A DNA stretch of 64,000 bases from Blepharisma stoltei (GCA_914767885.1 CAJZBQ010000064.1:62001-126000), one strand, 5' to 3'. Positions 10,560 to 22,500 are shown, numbered from the stretch's first letter. Numbers and translations are program-made. Notes: generated by a model from the sequence alone, not told the origin.

Positions 10560-13322
10560 TTAATTATCCCAAGTCTGTGATAAAGAGTCTATTAAATTTT
10601 GATTGTCCTTGCTTAAAGCGGCATTTTTAAAGCTTGTTTTATAAGCTGAAAATTCATTACTCATTGAAGATCAATGAATCAAATCTTTATCTGATTCTGC
10701 ATCAATATTCCATACTTTTAGGGTCATATCACTGCTTGCAGAAATTAAGAAATTTCCGTTTAAATAAAACGTAAGATAATTGATTTCTCCTAAATGTCCA
10801 TTTAATACTAAAATAATGCCTGTAGTTTCGACATCCCATACAAGGATTCTTTTATCTTTTTGTCCAGTGGCAGCTAGATATCTGCTGCTAAATGGAAAAA
10901 ACAAAATGGTACTGACATAGTCATGAAGTCCTTTCAATCTTTCAATATATTCAGAATTTTCTGTTTTAATAAGACTCACATCGCTATCGTAACTGAAAGC
11001 TATGATTGTTGCACACTCAGAAGCAACTAAAACATTTCAATTTGGTGAGAGCTTGGTTTCATTTATTTTCATACCAGATTTAATGTCTCACAAAATGGCA
11101 AGCCCTTTCATTCTGTGAGCTGTAAGTAAATACCTACCATTATGAGATAGTAAAAATCCAGTCACATACTCCTCACAATTTATCGTTTGAATGCTCGGAC
11201 CTAAAATAATATCGAAAATATAGATTATTGACCCTCTGTAGTTGTAAGCAAAAAATCTCCCGCAAGGAGAAATAGTGAATAAGGTTACTCGAGATCTTAA
11301 TTTTCTCACTCCCCCCTCTCCGTGAGTGAACAAAACCATTAGAAAAATCCCTATTTTTTGCCCAAAAACCCTCCGTGAGTGAAACAAAAATTTTTTTAAT
11401 AGAAAAAATTTTTTTTTTATGAAAAAGAAATTGATATATAAGTGATAATTAGTATAATGAAATCTCGAGCTAATTCTGTTTAATTTTAAACACATTGCGT
11501 TTTTAAAACATAAATTTAATAAATTAAATCAATATTTGCTTCCCAATTTTTGCAAATTAGGGATTTTTTAAAAATTTCGAAAAAAAAAATTTTTTATAAA
11601 ATTTATATATAAATTTTTTTAAAAAAAAGAAAATTAACCCTCCTCCGTGAGTGAACAAAATTTTTTTGTTCACTCACGAGGGGGGGTCAGCAAAATCTTT
11701 TCATAATTTGTTGTTGCTTTTAGTCTGTTTCTATAAGTTCAGTTACTTCAAAATTCATACTTTTTAGTATACCTATTTATTTTTCAATCTTTTTCAATAT
11801 CTCACTCAATTGTCTCATTGTTTTTGTCTATTGATGTAATAATTTTTTCATCATGGGAAACTGAAATATATTCAACTAATGAGGAAGTCCCTATAAATGG
11901 TTTTGCTTTAATTAATGAGTGATAATCATGAAGCAAGATCTCGCTTCCATGAGATATTGCTAGTAGTCCTAGGTTTGAAGACAGGACGCATCTGATAAAT
12001 TTTGAAAAATAGCTACAATGATATTGATATACAAGAGTTTGGGTATTTATGTCTCATAATTTTATTGATCTATCAAAAGATGACGTTGCAGCCAAACCTT
12101 TAGTAGAGTCTGTAGAAATTGATGTTATAGCAGCATTTATGTGAGCCTTTATTGCTATTTTATTATCTAATTTCATATTTCAAACATATAATACTCCATT
12201 ACTGTCGCCTAAAATCAAAATATTATCACTTAAGCATGAACACCTTGTGCTCCCCCCAGTTCTTGTTTTTCCAATTAGATTAAAATTTTTAATTTCGTAT
12301 AATCAAACTTCGCAGTTTAACACTTCTATTATAATTTTTCCACATTTTGAAAATAAAGCAAAGTCAATATGGTTATTTGAATAATATTCTGGCTCTCTTG
12401 TTTGTAAATCTACCAAGCATCCTTTTCCATCAGAAATTGCTAATAAAAAATTCCCGCAAGGCGAATAAGCAATATCTACCAAATTATCAATCGTAAATAC
12501 TAATACTTGACGTTTCCTTTCTATATTCCAAATGCAAACTTCAGAAACTTCAGTCCCTACCGCAATATACTTTTCACATGGAGAAAAAGCAATGCCCTTA
12601 CTCATTCAACCATCAATTATCAATATCCTCTTTCACGTTTTTGTCTCCCAAATAGAAACTTTTGTAGAGCACGCAAAATATTTTCCTGAAGGAGAAAATA
12701 AAATATCAAAATAATCTGCCACTGTTTTTAATGATTTTAATTTCCCAAATTGAGCTTTAGAAAGATTGCAGTTTTCCAAATTTGAGTAATAAAAATAAGA
12801 GTTACTTAAGTTACACCTGCTTAAATCACTATCTCCTAGGTCGACATTAATAAAATTGCATCCTGATAAATCTGATTTTGGGACTTTAATCCCATTTAAG
12901 GATTTATTTTTGAAATTATAGTTTGAGTAATTTAGAATTGTGATGGCGTTGCTTGCTGCTATCTGTAGCTCAGGAAATTGTTTTGAGGAAAGCACAACTT
13001 TATATAGCTTTTCTAATTGTTTTTCTGTTAAAAACTCTTGGAAATATTTGCTGTATAATTTGATGTTTTCAGATATATTTACTTTGTTGAAATAGCTTAA
13101 TAAAATATCCTCATTACTTTGAAAAGCAGATATATCACAAGCAATTTTATGAGTGATCATATAATCTAAAGCCTTTTTAGAAATAGGTTTGTGTTGAAAT
13201 ATATTGCGAGTGAAGCTTAATTTGAGTTTTTGCTCTTTATTCATGAGCTCTGAAGTAGTTTTTATTAGAAAGCTTTTCTCTTTCATGTCTCTACACAAAT
13301 ATTTCTTATTTCTATAATCCAT
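10560..13322 (-). CDS. pentapeptide-repeat plus WD40-repeat protein, interrupted by a MITE
   Basis: With TGA as Trp and one 381-bp removal (MITE plus one TCA copy), the gene is a single frame of 793 residues with no intron. The N-terminal 150 residues are helical. Next come pentapeptide repeats (about 155-200: LSGCNFINVDLGDSDLSRCN). The rest is a WD40 propeller array, seen as repeated FSPSGKYFA, FSPCEKYIAV, YSPCGNFLLA, SPCGRFFAY, and many WD ends (KVWNIDAE, RILVWDVET, IEWDIE, SIKLWDINT). Many WD Trp residues are TGA. WD40 proteins act as scaffolds; the partner is unknown. The pentapeptide/WD40 pairing is better known in bacterial signalling proteins. Confidence 0.82.
11309..11686. mobile_element. 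MITE (CCTCCGTGAGTGAAC family), copy 2, inside the WD40 gene
   Basis: 378 bp flanked by TCA on both sides (11306-11308 and 11687-11689). It has the same four-motif architecture as copy 1 in the opposite orientation. Deleting 381 bp joins the WD40 gene in frame with natural sequence at the junction (NYEKILLRKLRSRVTLF). Confidence 0.82.
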
Positions 13323-13558
13323 GAAGATTTAATTATGCATATTTAACGAGCTTTGAAAATCAGAAGTGATCAGCATAATTTTGGTTTATGGCTGAATAAA
13401 TTAAATGAAAAGCCTTGCTTAGTAGTTAAAAAAGCATTTATAAAGCACCAATATATATGAGCAACTCAAATCCGATTTTTTTATAGGAGCTATCGCTTTT
13501 AACACTCTGAAATCCTTATCTAATGGCAATTAGTCAAATCTATCTTCTCAAATACTAA

Positions 13559-14083
13559 TTATTTAAATAAAAAAATTTTTGATTCTTCTTCATCACTACT
13601 TGTATACTCCTTCATTTCCTGCTCTTCAACACCGCCTATTTCATCCAGCAGTTCATCTTCGTCGATGTTCTCTAAATGCCCATATGGTTCTCCGATTTCT
13701 AGGGTTATTTTTCTTATTCACTCATCACATTGCTCAGACTCAGTTTTTAAACGTTCAAATGTATCAACTTCCCCACCCTTATTTTCAGTAAATTTACCCA
13801 AGCTTATACATTCCATTACATATAAAAATCCTTCGATTTTGTTTCTTTTGTCTTCAAGATTTAGCATTTTTCTTTCGTAAAACTTTTTAAGTTTTATACA
13901 GAATGAAGTTCCTTTTTGGTCTCCTTTTTGTTTTTTGTGAGCTATAATGTCATTTTGGTTTTTTATTTTGGCTTGAAGATTTGATGTCTGAGTGTCGATA
14001 GAAACAAGAGAATTTCTAAAAGTTGTGTGAAGTTTTAAAAGCTCGCCTGGTTTGAGGAGCTTTTCTCTGGATATGGAAATCAT
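13559..14083 (-). CDS. small helical, acidic-tailed protein, unknown
   Basis: 174 residues with one TGA Trp (QCDEWIRKI) and a TAA stop. The N-terminal 130 residues are helical and Lys/Glu/Asn-rich. The last 35 are strongly acidic (DEDELLDEIGG..., YTSSDEEES) and end in a hydrophobic KIFLFK. No domain is recognised. It is a free-standing gene between the WD40 and B-box/TPR genes, all three on the minus strand with their own spacers. Confidence 0.65.
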
Positions 14084-14559
14084 CTAATGTAGTTATTATT
14101 TAAAATTATAGACATATTGTAAAAAATTAAAATGGTTTAATTACTTTAAAGAAATTATGTGAAGAATTGTTTAAGAAAAGAAGATAAACTTTCTGAACTT
14201 TCAGCAGATAATTTTTAAAGTCCAAATTTCAAAGGGAATTTTATGAGTATTGGTTTGTCAAAAAAGGACTAAAAATAAAGAAAATAATTCACTAATCACC
14301 AAAAAGGATAAATTTCTTAAAATAACAATCTTTGCTCCTCATTAGAGTTTGGAGTAAGCTAAGGTTATATAGAATGAATGACCTCTAAATAAAGATAATT
14401 ACTTTAATCCCTAGCTAGTCTTGCTTAATAACGAATAATTTTTATTATTTTTTGACTGAAAATTCTTAAATCTTAAAAATTGTTTTGCTTTTAGAAAGAA
14501 GAAAATTATATTCAATTTTTAATTCTGAAAGATTTTTAAACTAGAAATAACTCTAAATT
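14084..14559. other. AT-rich intergenic region
   Basis: I see no gene, repeat or RNA signature in it. Confidence 0.5.
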
Positions 14560-16244
14560 CTAACTCAATTCATAATTGATTTGGCTAGTTTTTCTCTTAA
14601 TTTCTCCAAGAATCTCATTGCTCATTTCCCTTGCCTCTTTTTCATCCTTATCAAGTCTCATAGCTTCCCTAAAGCACTCTAGGGCTTCTTGTGCTTTCCC
14701 TAAAGACCTTAAACATACTCCTTTATTATAAAAGGCTACTGGAAATTCAGGATTGATTTTAATAGCATTATTATAATATTCAAGTGCTTTCCACCCATGA
14801 TTATGACTATCATAAAGAATCCCAATGTTATTGAATGCATGATACTGGTTTGGGTCAATTTTGATACATTCTTTATAGCATTTCAGTGCATCCTCTTTAC
14901 GGTTTAATTCTTCCAAAGAAAAACCTTTTTCTACATATGCACTGCTAAAAAGTGGATTTATTCTGACTACTCTGTTGCAGCAATCAATGGCTTCTTCGAA
15001 CCTTTTTAAGCGTTTTAGGGCTTCAGCTTTATAGTAATAGCCAAAAATATTATCAGGATTCAGCTCTATGAATTTATTGTAGCTAGAAATACTATCTTCT
15101 CCTCTATTTAGGCCTTCAAGTATCAAGCCATTGCTTAAGTGCACAATTGAGTATTGAGGAGCAAGCCTTGAAAGCTCAGTAAAGCAAGAAATGGCTTCTT
15201 CTTTTTTGTTTAGATTGTTAAGAACTATTGCTTTATAATATTGAGCGTCTTTATAGTCTGGCTTCAATTTCAATGCAAAGTTAAATTTTTCAAGCGCGTC
15301 TTTATTTCGGCAGAGAATATGATATATAATACCTCGTTTAAAATAGTAATAAGCACTGCTTGGATTCGATTTACAGTCTTCATCCCACGATTTAATAAAT
15401 TCTTCTCATTTTTCTAGCTCTTCAGTAGATTTATCTGATCAGCTTTTACTTTCTTTATTTCGATTTAGCCTAGTCTTTGAAGACCTTTCACTTGAAGCAG
15501 TAAAAGCATTGAGTTCTTCAATAATTTCTCCTGCAAAGGTATTAGCTGTAAGGATTTTATTTAATTTTATATCATGATCGCAATTCAGAAATTCCAAACT
15601 TTGGATTGCTTCATTTAGATCTAATGTTAGATGCTTAAGCAAATTGTCAGTTTCAAGCTTGGAAATCTTGTTGGCACTTATAACTGAGCAAAGCTGGTTA
15701 TCTGTATAAATAAATTCGTCATCTAAAATTTGCAAATTATCATTTAATGTTTTTCTCAAATTCAAAATTAATTGAAAAAAGATCCTCACTCTCCCATTAG
15801 TAATAAGCAATTTCTTATTTGTGGAGGTTTTACAAGAATTTTTAAATAGTAAATTTAATATAGATCGAAAATTGCTTACCATTAGGAGGTAAATGTATGT
15901 TTCTTTTTTTATCTAAAAATCTCATTAATAGTAATTTTCGATCTATATTAGTTTTACCATTTGAAAAGTATGATTAAGCAAAAATTGCTTATTATTAGGG
16001 AGGTTAGGGATTCTAGCTTTATTTCATTGATTTTTAACTTTTTTTCAACTAAAATTTTGATTATGGCTTGTTTGGTTTGAGAGTTTGCTTCTGCAAGAAG
16101 CGGCTGAATATCATGAGAAAGCTCAGATGATTTTGAATGCTTAATAATGTGAGCCTTGCAAATAAGGGTGTGTGGAGAAGTGCACTTACAAAAAAGCTTG
16201 GCTTTTTGAGCGCATTTCGGATAAAAACACATATGATTTTCCAT
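14560..16244 (-). CDS. B-box zinc finger plus TPR protein, with an unresolved internal insert
   Basis: The start (ATG at 16242-16244) encodes a B-box-like zinc region (CFYPKCAQKAKLFCKC, LICKAHIIKH). The C-terminal half is a regular TPR array of at least six 34-residue units (for example NPDNIFGYYYKAEALKRLKR, DPNQYHAFNNIGILYDSHNH, NPEFPVAFYNKGVCLRSLGK), ending in TAA at 14560. A TGA Trp is at 15439. The two halves are in different frames. Between them, about 15850-16010, are stops and an inverted repeat (see 15858-15950), so an IES or more than one indel separates them. TPR arrays bind peptide tails of partner proteins. The N-terminal segment is duplicated at 61.9-62.14 kb. Confidence 0.72.
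15858..15950. repeat. short inverted-repeat insert, IES-like
   Basis: TTAATATAGATCGAAAATTG on the left is mirrored by AATTTTCGATCTATATTAG on the right, with TA at both ends (15856-15857, 15949-15950). It lies in the gap between the B-box and TPR parts of the gene. A 93-bp removal alone does not reconcile the two frames, so either the ends are elsewhere or a second small insert exists. Confidence 0.45.
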
Positions 16245-16247
16245 ATA

Positions 16248-16960
16248 TAAGAATACCAGGTTTTTGAAAACATAATGTTAGGAGGCGTTTCCTTTTTTAT
16301 TATTTAAAGATTAGATTAGTGATGCAGCTTGATAGCTCCAACTTCCTGGAACCATACTTCCACAGCAAGAGTTGTGGGACAGGCTACCCTAAGGCAACTT
16401 GAGCCCAGGCCGACCCGTTTCTCATTCTAGGCATTTTCCCTCCTGATCCGCCATAAATCGAATTTTGCCATGAGCCTCCATTTCCAGTCAAGTGCCAGTA
16501 TTACCCAAACCATGCTTATCCAGCCAGATCGCCCCTTTTGATCGGGATCTTTTAGATCGGAGAGACTTGCGTCCTTGAGATCTTCGTCGAGTCTCGCCTT
16601 TCCTACTTTCCCAGATCATCTCTGAAAAAAGAACGCAACACCTTGCAGCATTCTGAGTGAAGCCACCAAGCAGCCTAGGCAGATAGTTCACCCTGCCTAT
16701 TTCAGACACAGAATCTAGACATCAGCATTGCTGGCCAAAAAGACGTGAAAACTGCCTCACAGGCCAGGCCACAAATCAATGGAAGCTGCTTCTCGCCTCG
16801 AGACTAACCTTGGACAGTTCTCCGCACCAAAAATTGCTTCCAGATATACATCATTGGTAGGACCTACCGCTCATTTCTGCTTATTTATTTATATTTTTTA
16901 TTATTTAAAATAGATTTCAATATAATTAAATTACTTGAAATTTTAAACGAGTTAGCATAT
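16248..16960. other. about 715-bp insert absent from the paralogous copy
   Basis: The second copy at 62.1 kb runs straight from TTTCCATATATA into TTTTAAAGATTTAAATTTTG, while here about 715 bp separate the same flanks, with TATA on both sides. The insert is GC-richer (16320-16870), with no recognised protein; a 73-codon frame at 16488-16709 has no domain. It could be an IES or a mobile element, or the second copy could have lost it. Confidence 0.6.
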
Positions 16961-17192
16961 ATTTCAAAGATTTAAATTTTGATTTATTATTTTACTTAAA
17001 AAGATTATTTTAAATCTTTAGCCAGCTCAAATCTATAACATTTTGATTAAAAATCTTTCATAAGAAGCATTTTTGGAGCAATTAAAAATAAGCAGCTCAA
17101 TTGATAAAGATATCTCAATTTAAATTTACTTCTTTAGGATTAGCTAGCTCTGTAATATAAATTTAAATATATGCCATATATAAAGATACAAA

Positions 17193-20100
17193 CTAGCGCT
17201 CTGTTAAATTTTCTTTACTTTCTAATTCATTTTGAACAAAATTGGTTTCGCACAAAACCTCTTGCCTAACTTTATTGATCTCCTTGGCGCTAACTTTTTT
17301 TCCAAAAGAAAATCTAACTAGCAGACTGATATCGAATTGTTTTCCAGCATCAAGTAAGCTGGGATAATATTTACAGTTCATATATATTCCAGCGATAAGC
17401 ATTGATGACCACCCAAGGTATTGGAGTGCAAATCATACATTATCTAGTTTATTAGGGTAAGTCCAATATAAGGACGAAATAATAGCACTTCATATCAATG
17501 CAGAATACGAAATATTTGTCCATAAATTACACCTATGGTAATTATAAAATTTTTTCTTCCGTAAAATCAGGAAAAACAAGATAAAGGATACAATGTAAAT
17601 AAACCCATATAAAGATTGATTAAAGGGTTTTAGGATTTTATTTAAGATGACAATGACAACTTGAAGCATTGCTTTTGAAATCAGGTAAAGAGGAGAAACT
17701 CTTATATTGATATGGTCATTCGAGTAGTTTCAATAGGGCTTCAAGAAAATTGCAAGTGGCAAATAAATAATTAAAATAGAAATTGAGAGTGCGCCAATGT
17801 ATAAATGAGTATAGGCATATCCTGTAAATAGCCCGATATGGGCTAGGGATAGAGGCCTAAACTTCCCGCTTGGTTCGACCGATCCATTTTGGCAGAGCCA
17901 AGTGGGAAATTTGCCCTCTATTCCTAGCCCATATCGGGCTATTTACAGGATATGCCTATATCTTTTCAGCAAAAAATTGAGCAGTCTCATCTCACAAAAC
18001 TATTTGAAAGCTCATTACCAATAGCTTGATCGCACTGAACTATACTTATTAAAAATGATACAATAGGTAGAAATAAAATATTACCGAGAATCAAAACTAA
18101 TGTTTGAGCAAAATCTCCTAAAAAATAAAAAATAAAGAACGAATATTTCGCATCAACCGCTAAAAGTATATTTAAGCTGATATAAATTCATGTCCCTGCA
18201 GCACCTAAAATTATATATGTTAAATACCAAAATTTATTTTTTTCTATCATTCAATTTAAGTTCAAAGCAACATAGCCAGCAAGTAAGCTGGAATATTCAT
18301 CATATTCTTTTATATCAGGACTCATAGCTAAAAATTGTAAAAAGTTTATAAAAATGATCAAGTGTTCAAGATAGTCTTCAAATTTTGCTTGTGTTTTAAC
18401 ACTTAGATTAACAATTCTAATGTGCTTTCAGCTTTTCCATGCAAAGCAGGTTGCCATAGCTGCGATAATAAGCACAAAAAAACAAAAGCCATAGAGAATA
18501 GCTGCACCTTTAGTCGAATATTCAATTAATTTTTCATCAAAAGGACATTCTCCTTCCATAATCATATCAGACGGATAAGTGGTAGTTGTATTATCATTTC
18601 ATATTATTGTTTGATAAAAAGAAAAGAGCTGGGTGCTGCCTCAATCATATTTTCCGACAAGATAGTCGTCCAATGAGTTTTGCTTTTCGTCCCACCTAAA
18701 ATTAAATACTCCCATCAGTCCTGTGCTTCTATCATTAGATCCAGGAGCTATTGAGACAGTTCCTGAGCAGCCTGTAAACTTTTGCTTTCTCAGATTCGAG
18801 TTCAAGATTGAGGAATCTTCTATATTATTTCCTTGAGTAATTGTATATTTAATGCCATTTGCCAATAGCATTGCAGAGTCAAAAGAAAAGCACCTGTAGA
18901 CTAGAGCATCTCCTCGGGAGCTGTGCTGCTTTTCAATACTGTTTTTAACCTGTTTCCCATATTCTCCTACTCAGTCAATTTGATCAATAATTATACAATT
19001 AAAAAATAGTTCATTCAGCTTGTGTATTTGGGTTGGGTCTGTTTCAGTTAATGTATAAAAAGTAACTTTGGCAAAGTGTAAAAGCAAAAAATTGTTTCTT
19101 CTAAAACCAAGATCATATAAATCTTCCATAAAGTAAAACAGCCATGGTGGTGAGATTAAAAGAATATAAATTCTGACGTTTGAATTGAGGGCTTTTAGTA
19201 GCCATGGCTTATACCTTTCAAAATCACTGTGCCGATAATTATAGCTTAAGCAAGCTATTAGCATGTTCTCGGAGCTGGCTTGGAGGAAAAACCAAGCTTA
19301 TTAGCTTATCTGCAGTATTCTAACAAGCCAAGCTCGATTTGACAAATATAGCCACAATGGCTTGGTTTTGCCAAAGCGAGTTTGATTCATCAAAATGTAT
19401 CAGAAAGCCAAAAAACTTGGCTTCTGCTCCAAACCAGCTCTGAGGTCACACTAACCCCATACCCTATCTTTAGCATTAATCATCCTTTCATTTCTATCAT
19501 TTTCAATTTTGATATTTGACTTATTCACCAATGCTTCAAAATAGTTATAGATTGCGACATTTGGAAGAGAATTAATATAATACACATTGATATGCTTTCA
19601 ATTGAACACTGATAAAAGACTGAACAGCACACCTACATTGAATCTTTGCTCCTTATAAACTCTCATAAATTCAGGAAACATAGCTTCATCAGTTAATTCC
19701 ACGTGTGGAGCAAACTCTGATATAGAAAATTCCCATAGATGGCGCTGTTTGCCCTTGATTTGCCCACTGGGGAAATTTTTTGGTTCGACCAGTACCATAT
19801 GGTCTGGTCAAACAAAAAAATTTTTCTCATGGGCAAATCAAGGGCAAAAAGCGCCATCTATGGGAAATTTTCTATATATGAGGGATCGAAACATTAAATT
19901 TACGAAGGGTATTGATGTATCCTACACAAGCACTTGTAGCGTAGCTTGTTAAAAAGCCAACTCCAAGGCGGTCTTTTACCTTGCTGAAGCAGTTAAAGGC
20001 GAAAGTTGCGTTGTAGACATCTGCTCCACAATCTGTGTGCACAACCTGAAACTCAAATCCGTCAAAAAAATGGGAGGTTACTATATATTCTAATGCGTAA

Positions 20101-21014
20101 TTTGCTCCTCATTTTATTGCACTTCCATAAGCGCTATCTGGGAAACCTGGATTGGTGTCCCCATCTGCCATAGATATAGGAATACTTGTAATTGGGGAAT
20201 TAGGAAATAGGGTGGAATTTCCAGGAAATATGATCTGGCTGGCTATTGTGGCTTCATTATGGAAAATTTCGCCTACTTTAGCTCATTTATTATTTTGTAC
20301 ATTCAGCAAAGAAAACCTTGGAAGCGGGTGATGCTCAAAAGTTTCTTTTTCTAAAAGATCTCTCAATGACTCTCTATTTTGCCCTTCGCTGAAATTTAAA
20401 ATCAATCGAATAAAACTTATACAGCTTAAGGATTCATAACTTATATAATCAAATGAGTTTTCTAAACCTTCCTCGACATATGCCAAAATACCATTTTCAT
20501 CAGTGCCTCAAAAACTTTTGCTTCCCAAAACTACCCCGCTGCCAAAATTAAAAATATTTTTTTCTTTTAAACTTTGCAATAATCATTTTGCACTTTCCCC
20601 ATCCGCTAAAATGACGATATTTCTTGTACCAATTTTTTTAATTGCTTTTCCCACAAATAAATCAGCCAAATTTTGGTCTTTGGTGTTAGCACATATAAAA
20701 AAGCTGACTGTTTTATTCGGAAACTCATAGGGAATTTGTTTTTGCAATTCATCAGAAAGCACAATAAATTTATTTCAATTTAAAAAATCAACAAGGGTTG
20801 AAAGCGCATTTTGATGCGCTTTTGATGAGTAGTGGGTAAAAAACCTCCAATCACTGTAAGAGTTTTCAATATTTTCAAGACTGATTACTATTGATTGGAT
20901 TTGACTCGCGAAGCTATTGATGCACTCAGCCAAAGAAAAGCTTGAAGTCAAGTCAATTATGGCTTGTATGTCTCCGTCTTGATGCAAAATGTCAGAGCAA
21001 GAAGGGGAATGAAT
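17193..21014 (-). CDS. multi-pass receptor with periplasmic-binding-like (ANF-receptor-type) ectodomain, cut by three IESs
   Basis: After removing inserts of 154, about 201 and 149 bp, one frame runs from near 21014 to TAG at 17193 (about 1100 residues), with many TGA Trp. The ectodomain looks like a bilobed ligand-binding receptor: repeated alpha/beta stretches (FFICANTKDQNLADLFVGKA, GTRNIVILADG, GFEFQVVHTDCGADVYNATF, GVGFLTSYATSACVGYINTL) and the class-typical end (FTGCSGTVSIAPGSNDRSTG). About ten hydrophobic membrane segments follow, starting GAAILYGFCFFVLIIAAMA, with a short polar tail. This is more membrane segments than a class C GPCR. The 5' end is uncertain: the frame meets TAG at 21015 and no ATG or intron could be placed. 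Its membrane half is duplicated at 62.4-63.94 kb. Confidence 0.72.
17812..17960. other. 149-bp palindromic IES in the receptor gene
   Basis: TATAGGCATATCCTG and its exact reverse complement form the ends, continuing into long arms (TAAATAGCCCGATATGGGCT). The centre has TTGGTTCGACC. The paralogous copy at 63010 reads AAATGACTATCTTTTCAG with no insert, against AAATGAGTA[insert]TCTTTTCAG here. The 149-bp length also corrects the frame offset between the two parts of the gene. Confidence 0.92.
19261..19461. other. about 201-bp IES in the receptor gene
   Basis: TA at 19259-19260 and at 19460-19461. Removing 201 bp (a multiple of three, as required since both sides share a frame) joins the two parts as NAKDRVIACLSYNYRHS; unremoved, the frame stops at TAG. 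It is related to the insert at 4685-4868. Its own inverted ends (GAGCTGGCTTGGAG) sit some bases inside the TA boundaries. Confidence 0.72.
19723..19874. other. 154-bp palindromic IES in the receptor ectodomain
   Basis: Same family as 10339-10493 (CCCATAGATGGCGCTGTTTG, CCTTGATTTGCCCA in both arms, TTGGTTCGACC in the centre). Removing 154 bp between TA-containing ends restores RKFNVSIPHISEFAPHVEL and corrects the frame offset (1 modulo 3) between the flanking frames. Confidence 0.88.
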
Positions 21015-22500
21015 CTAGTTAGAGCTCTATGTCAGTTTTATTCCCAAAGCTAGCGGTGCAAGGCGGCTTATTTCGCATTTCTTGTCCATTGTATTCTCCA
21101 GAATACCCATTTTTAATGCAATTTCGCTCAATAGCTTGCATATCCCCATTTGGTCTGATGAGCTGTGGGATTGGCTTTCATCTTGACTCAGACGATCCAC
21201 ATCTCTTCTTACTTTGAATCATCAGAGGTTCGCGCAATTTATCCTGCCTCGAACTTGATGCCGGTCCATCTCACCAACAATTCTATCTTAGGACCTAGAG
21301 CCCATATACCTGATTATAGAGCATGACATCAAGAAAATCCTTTCAGACGAGCAAAAATCTGATCTGAAGAAAAAAAAATTAAGAGGTAGCTCTTGATTGG
21401 TCATGCAACAATTTCTGCTATTCTTTTTTCTTCAGAGCAAGAAGATATTAATACATTCTTTAGAGTTATTTGGTCAGCAAAAGTTTGCAAAAGTGAGACT
21501 GATAAACTATTTGCAAACTCTATGTCTGTCAAATTGCTATAAAATAATCCTATAAGCATTTGACACCTAATAATTTGGAAGAAAAAGCAAAAAATTCAAT
21601 AAGCTTTCATTTTTTATCACATTAGGTCAACGAAAAATTATCAGCCATTTTTCATCATATAAAAGAAGTTTTAACAAATTTTCAGCTGATGCATTGAAAT
21701 TAAAAATCTGAAAACTGTGAAATTTTTTCATATAAAAATTAACAATTTATGAATAATAAACCAATCCAAGCTAAAAATAAAAAAATAATTTTAATTTTTG
21801 GAATTAATACCTAATCTGATATAAATGTATTTTTATAAAGGAATGATTATTGATGGCATGACATTTGATTGACATGGTTTGATAAAGTGACAAATAAAAT
21901 TAAAATATAATGATCTTTGGATTTTCTAGTCTACTGACCAAGAGTTCTTCTCTTTTATATTTTGATTGGTATGTATAAAAATGGTGTGGTAAGCAGCCTG
22001 CACTCTTAGCACTAGTAGCCGGTATGTTCATTGGGAAAGCCAAGTGATAGAACCTTCTGAAATGAGAATCCAGTTTGGCAGAGCCCAATTTCGGGATAAT
22101 AGGAACGCATAATCACATCGAGGTCAAGAATTTATCCCTTCAGGAGATAAGGAGATAGTTCTCTGGAGTTTAGAAAGAGGATACCTAGTAAGGCCAGAAT
22201 TCGCCACTTCCTAAAAAAATAAAGCTTAACTTTTACCATATAAAAATTTTGAATATAGTGGTATGAAAAAAACTATATTTCTTTTTATCTAGAGAAGGTA
22301 ATTTGGTATTGAGGGATTAGGGTTTCATAAGTAGGTTGACCAATCTAGTAAAATCCTCAGCGAGATCCAAGGATGCATTCTGGCCTCGATTTTATATGGT
22401 CCTAGAAAATTCGTTTTTTTTGAATTTTCTGGAAGGCAATCTCCATCCCTTGATAAAGTCTCTCACTCTTGCTAACGAATGCAAGCTCTCGCTCGTGAGG
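21015..22500. other. gene-poor region
   Basis: A Cys- and Asn-containing open stretch on the minus strand (about 21030-21215, RPNGDMQAIERNC...KNGYSGEYNGQEM) could be a displaced 5' exon of the receptor or a decayed gene; no splice or TA junction could be found to join it. The rest is AT-rich with GC-richer patches and no recognised gene. Confidence 0.4.

Noticed and set aside
11298-11722. TA-to-TA boundaries (423 bp) for the MITE in the WD40 gene
   Set aside because: In frame too, but it leaves unequal flanks of 8 and 32 bases outside the terminal repeats; TCA/TCA fits the repeat ends exactly. Not fully excluded.
17193-21014. Class C G-protein-coupled receptor
   Set aside because: The ectodomain fits, but about ten hydrophobic segments are visible instead of seven.
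21015-21060. Intron joining the upstream Cys-containing frame to the receptor
   Set aside because: No GT within 30 bases on the minus strand and no TA pair that fits the frame offset.
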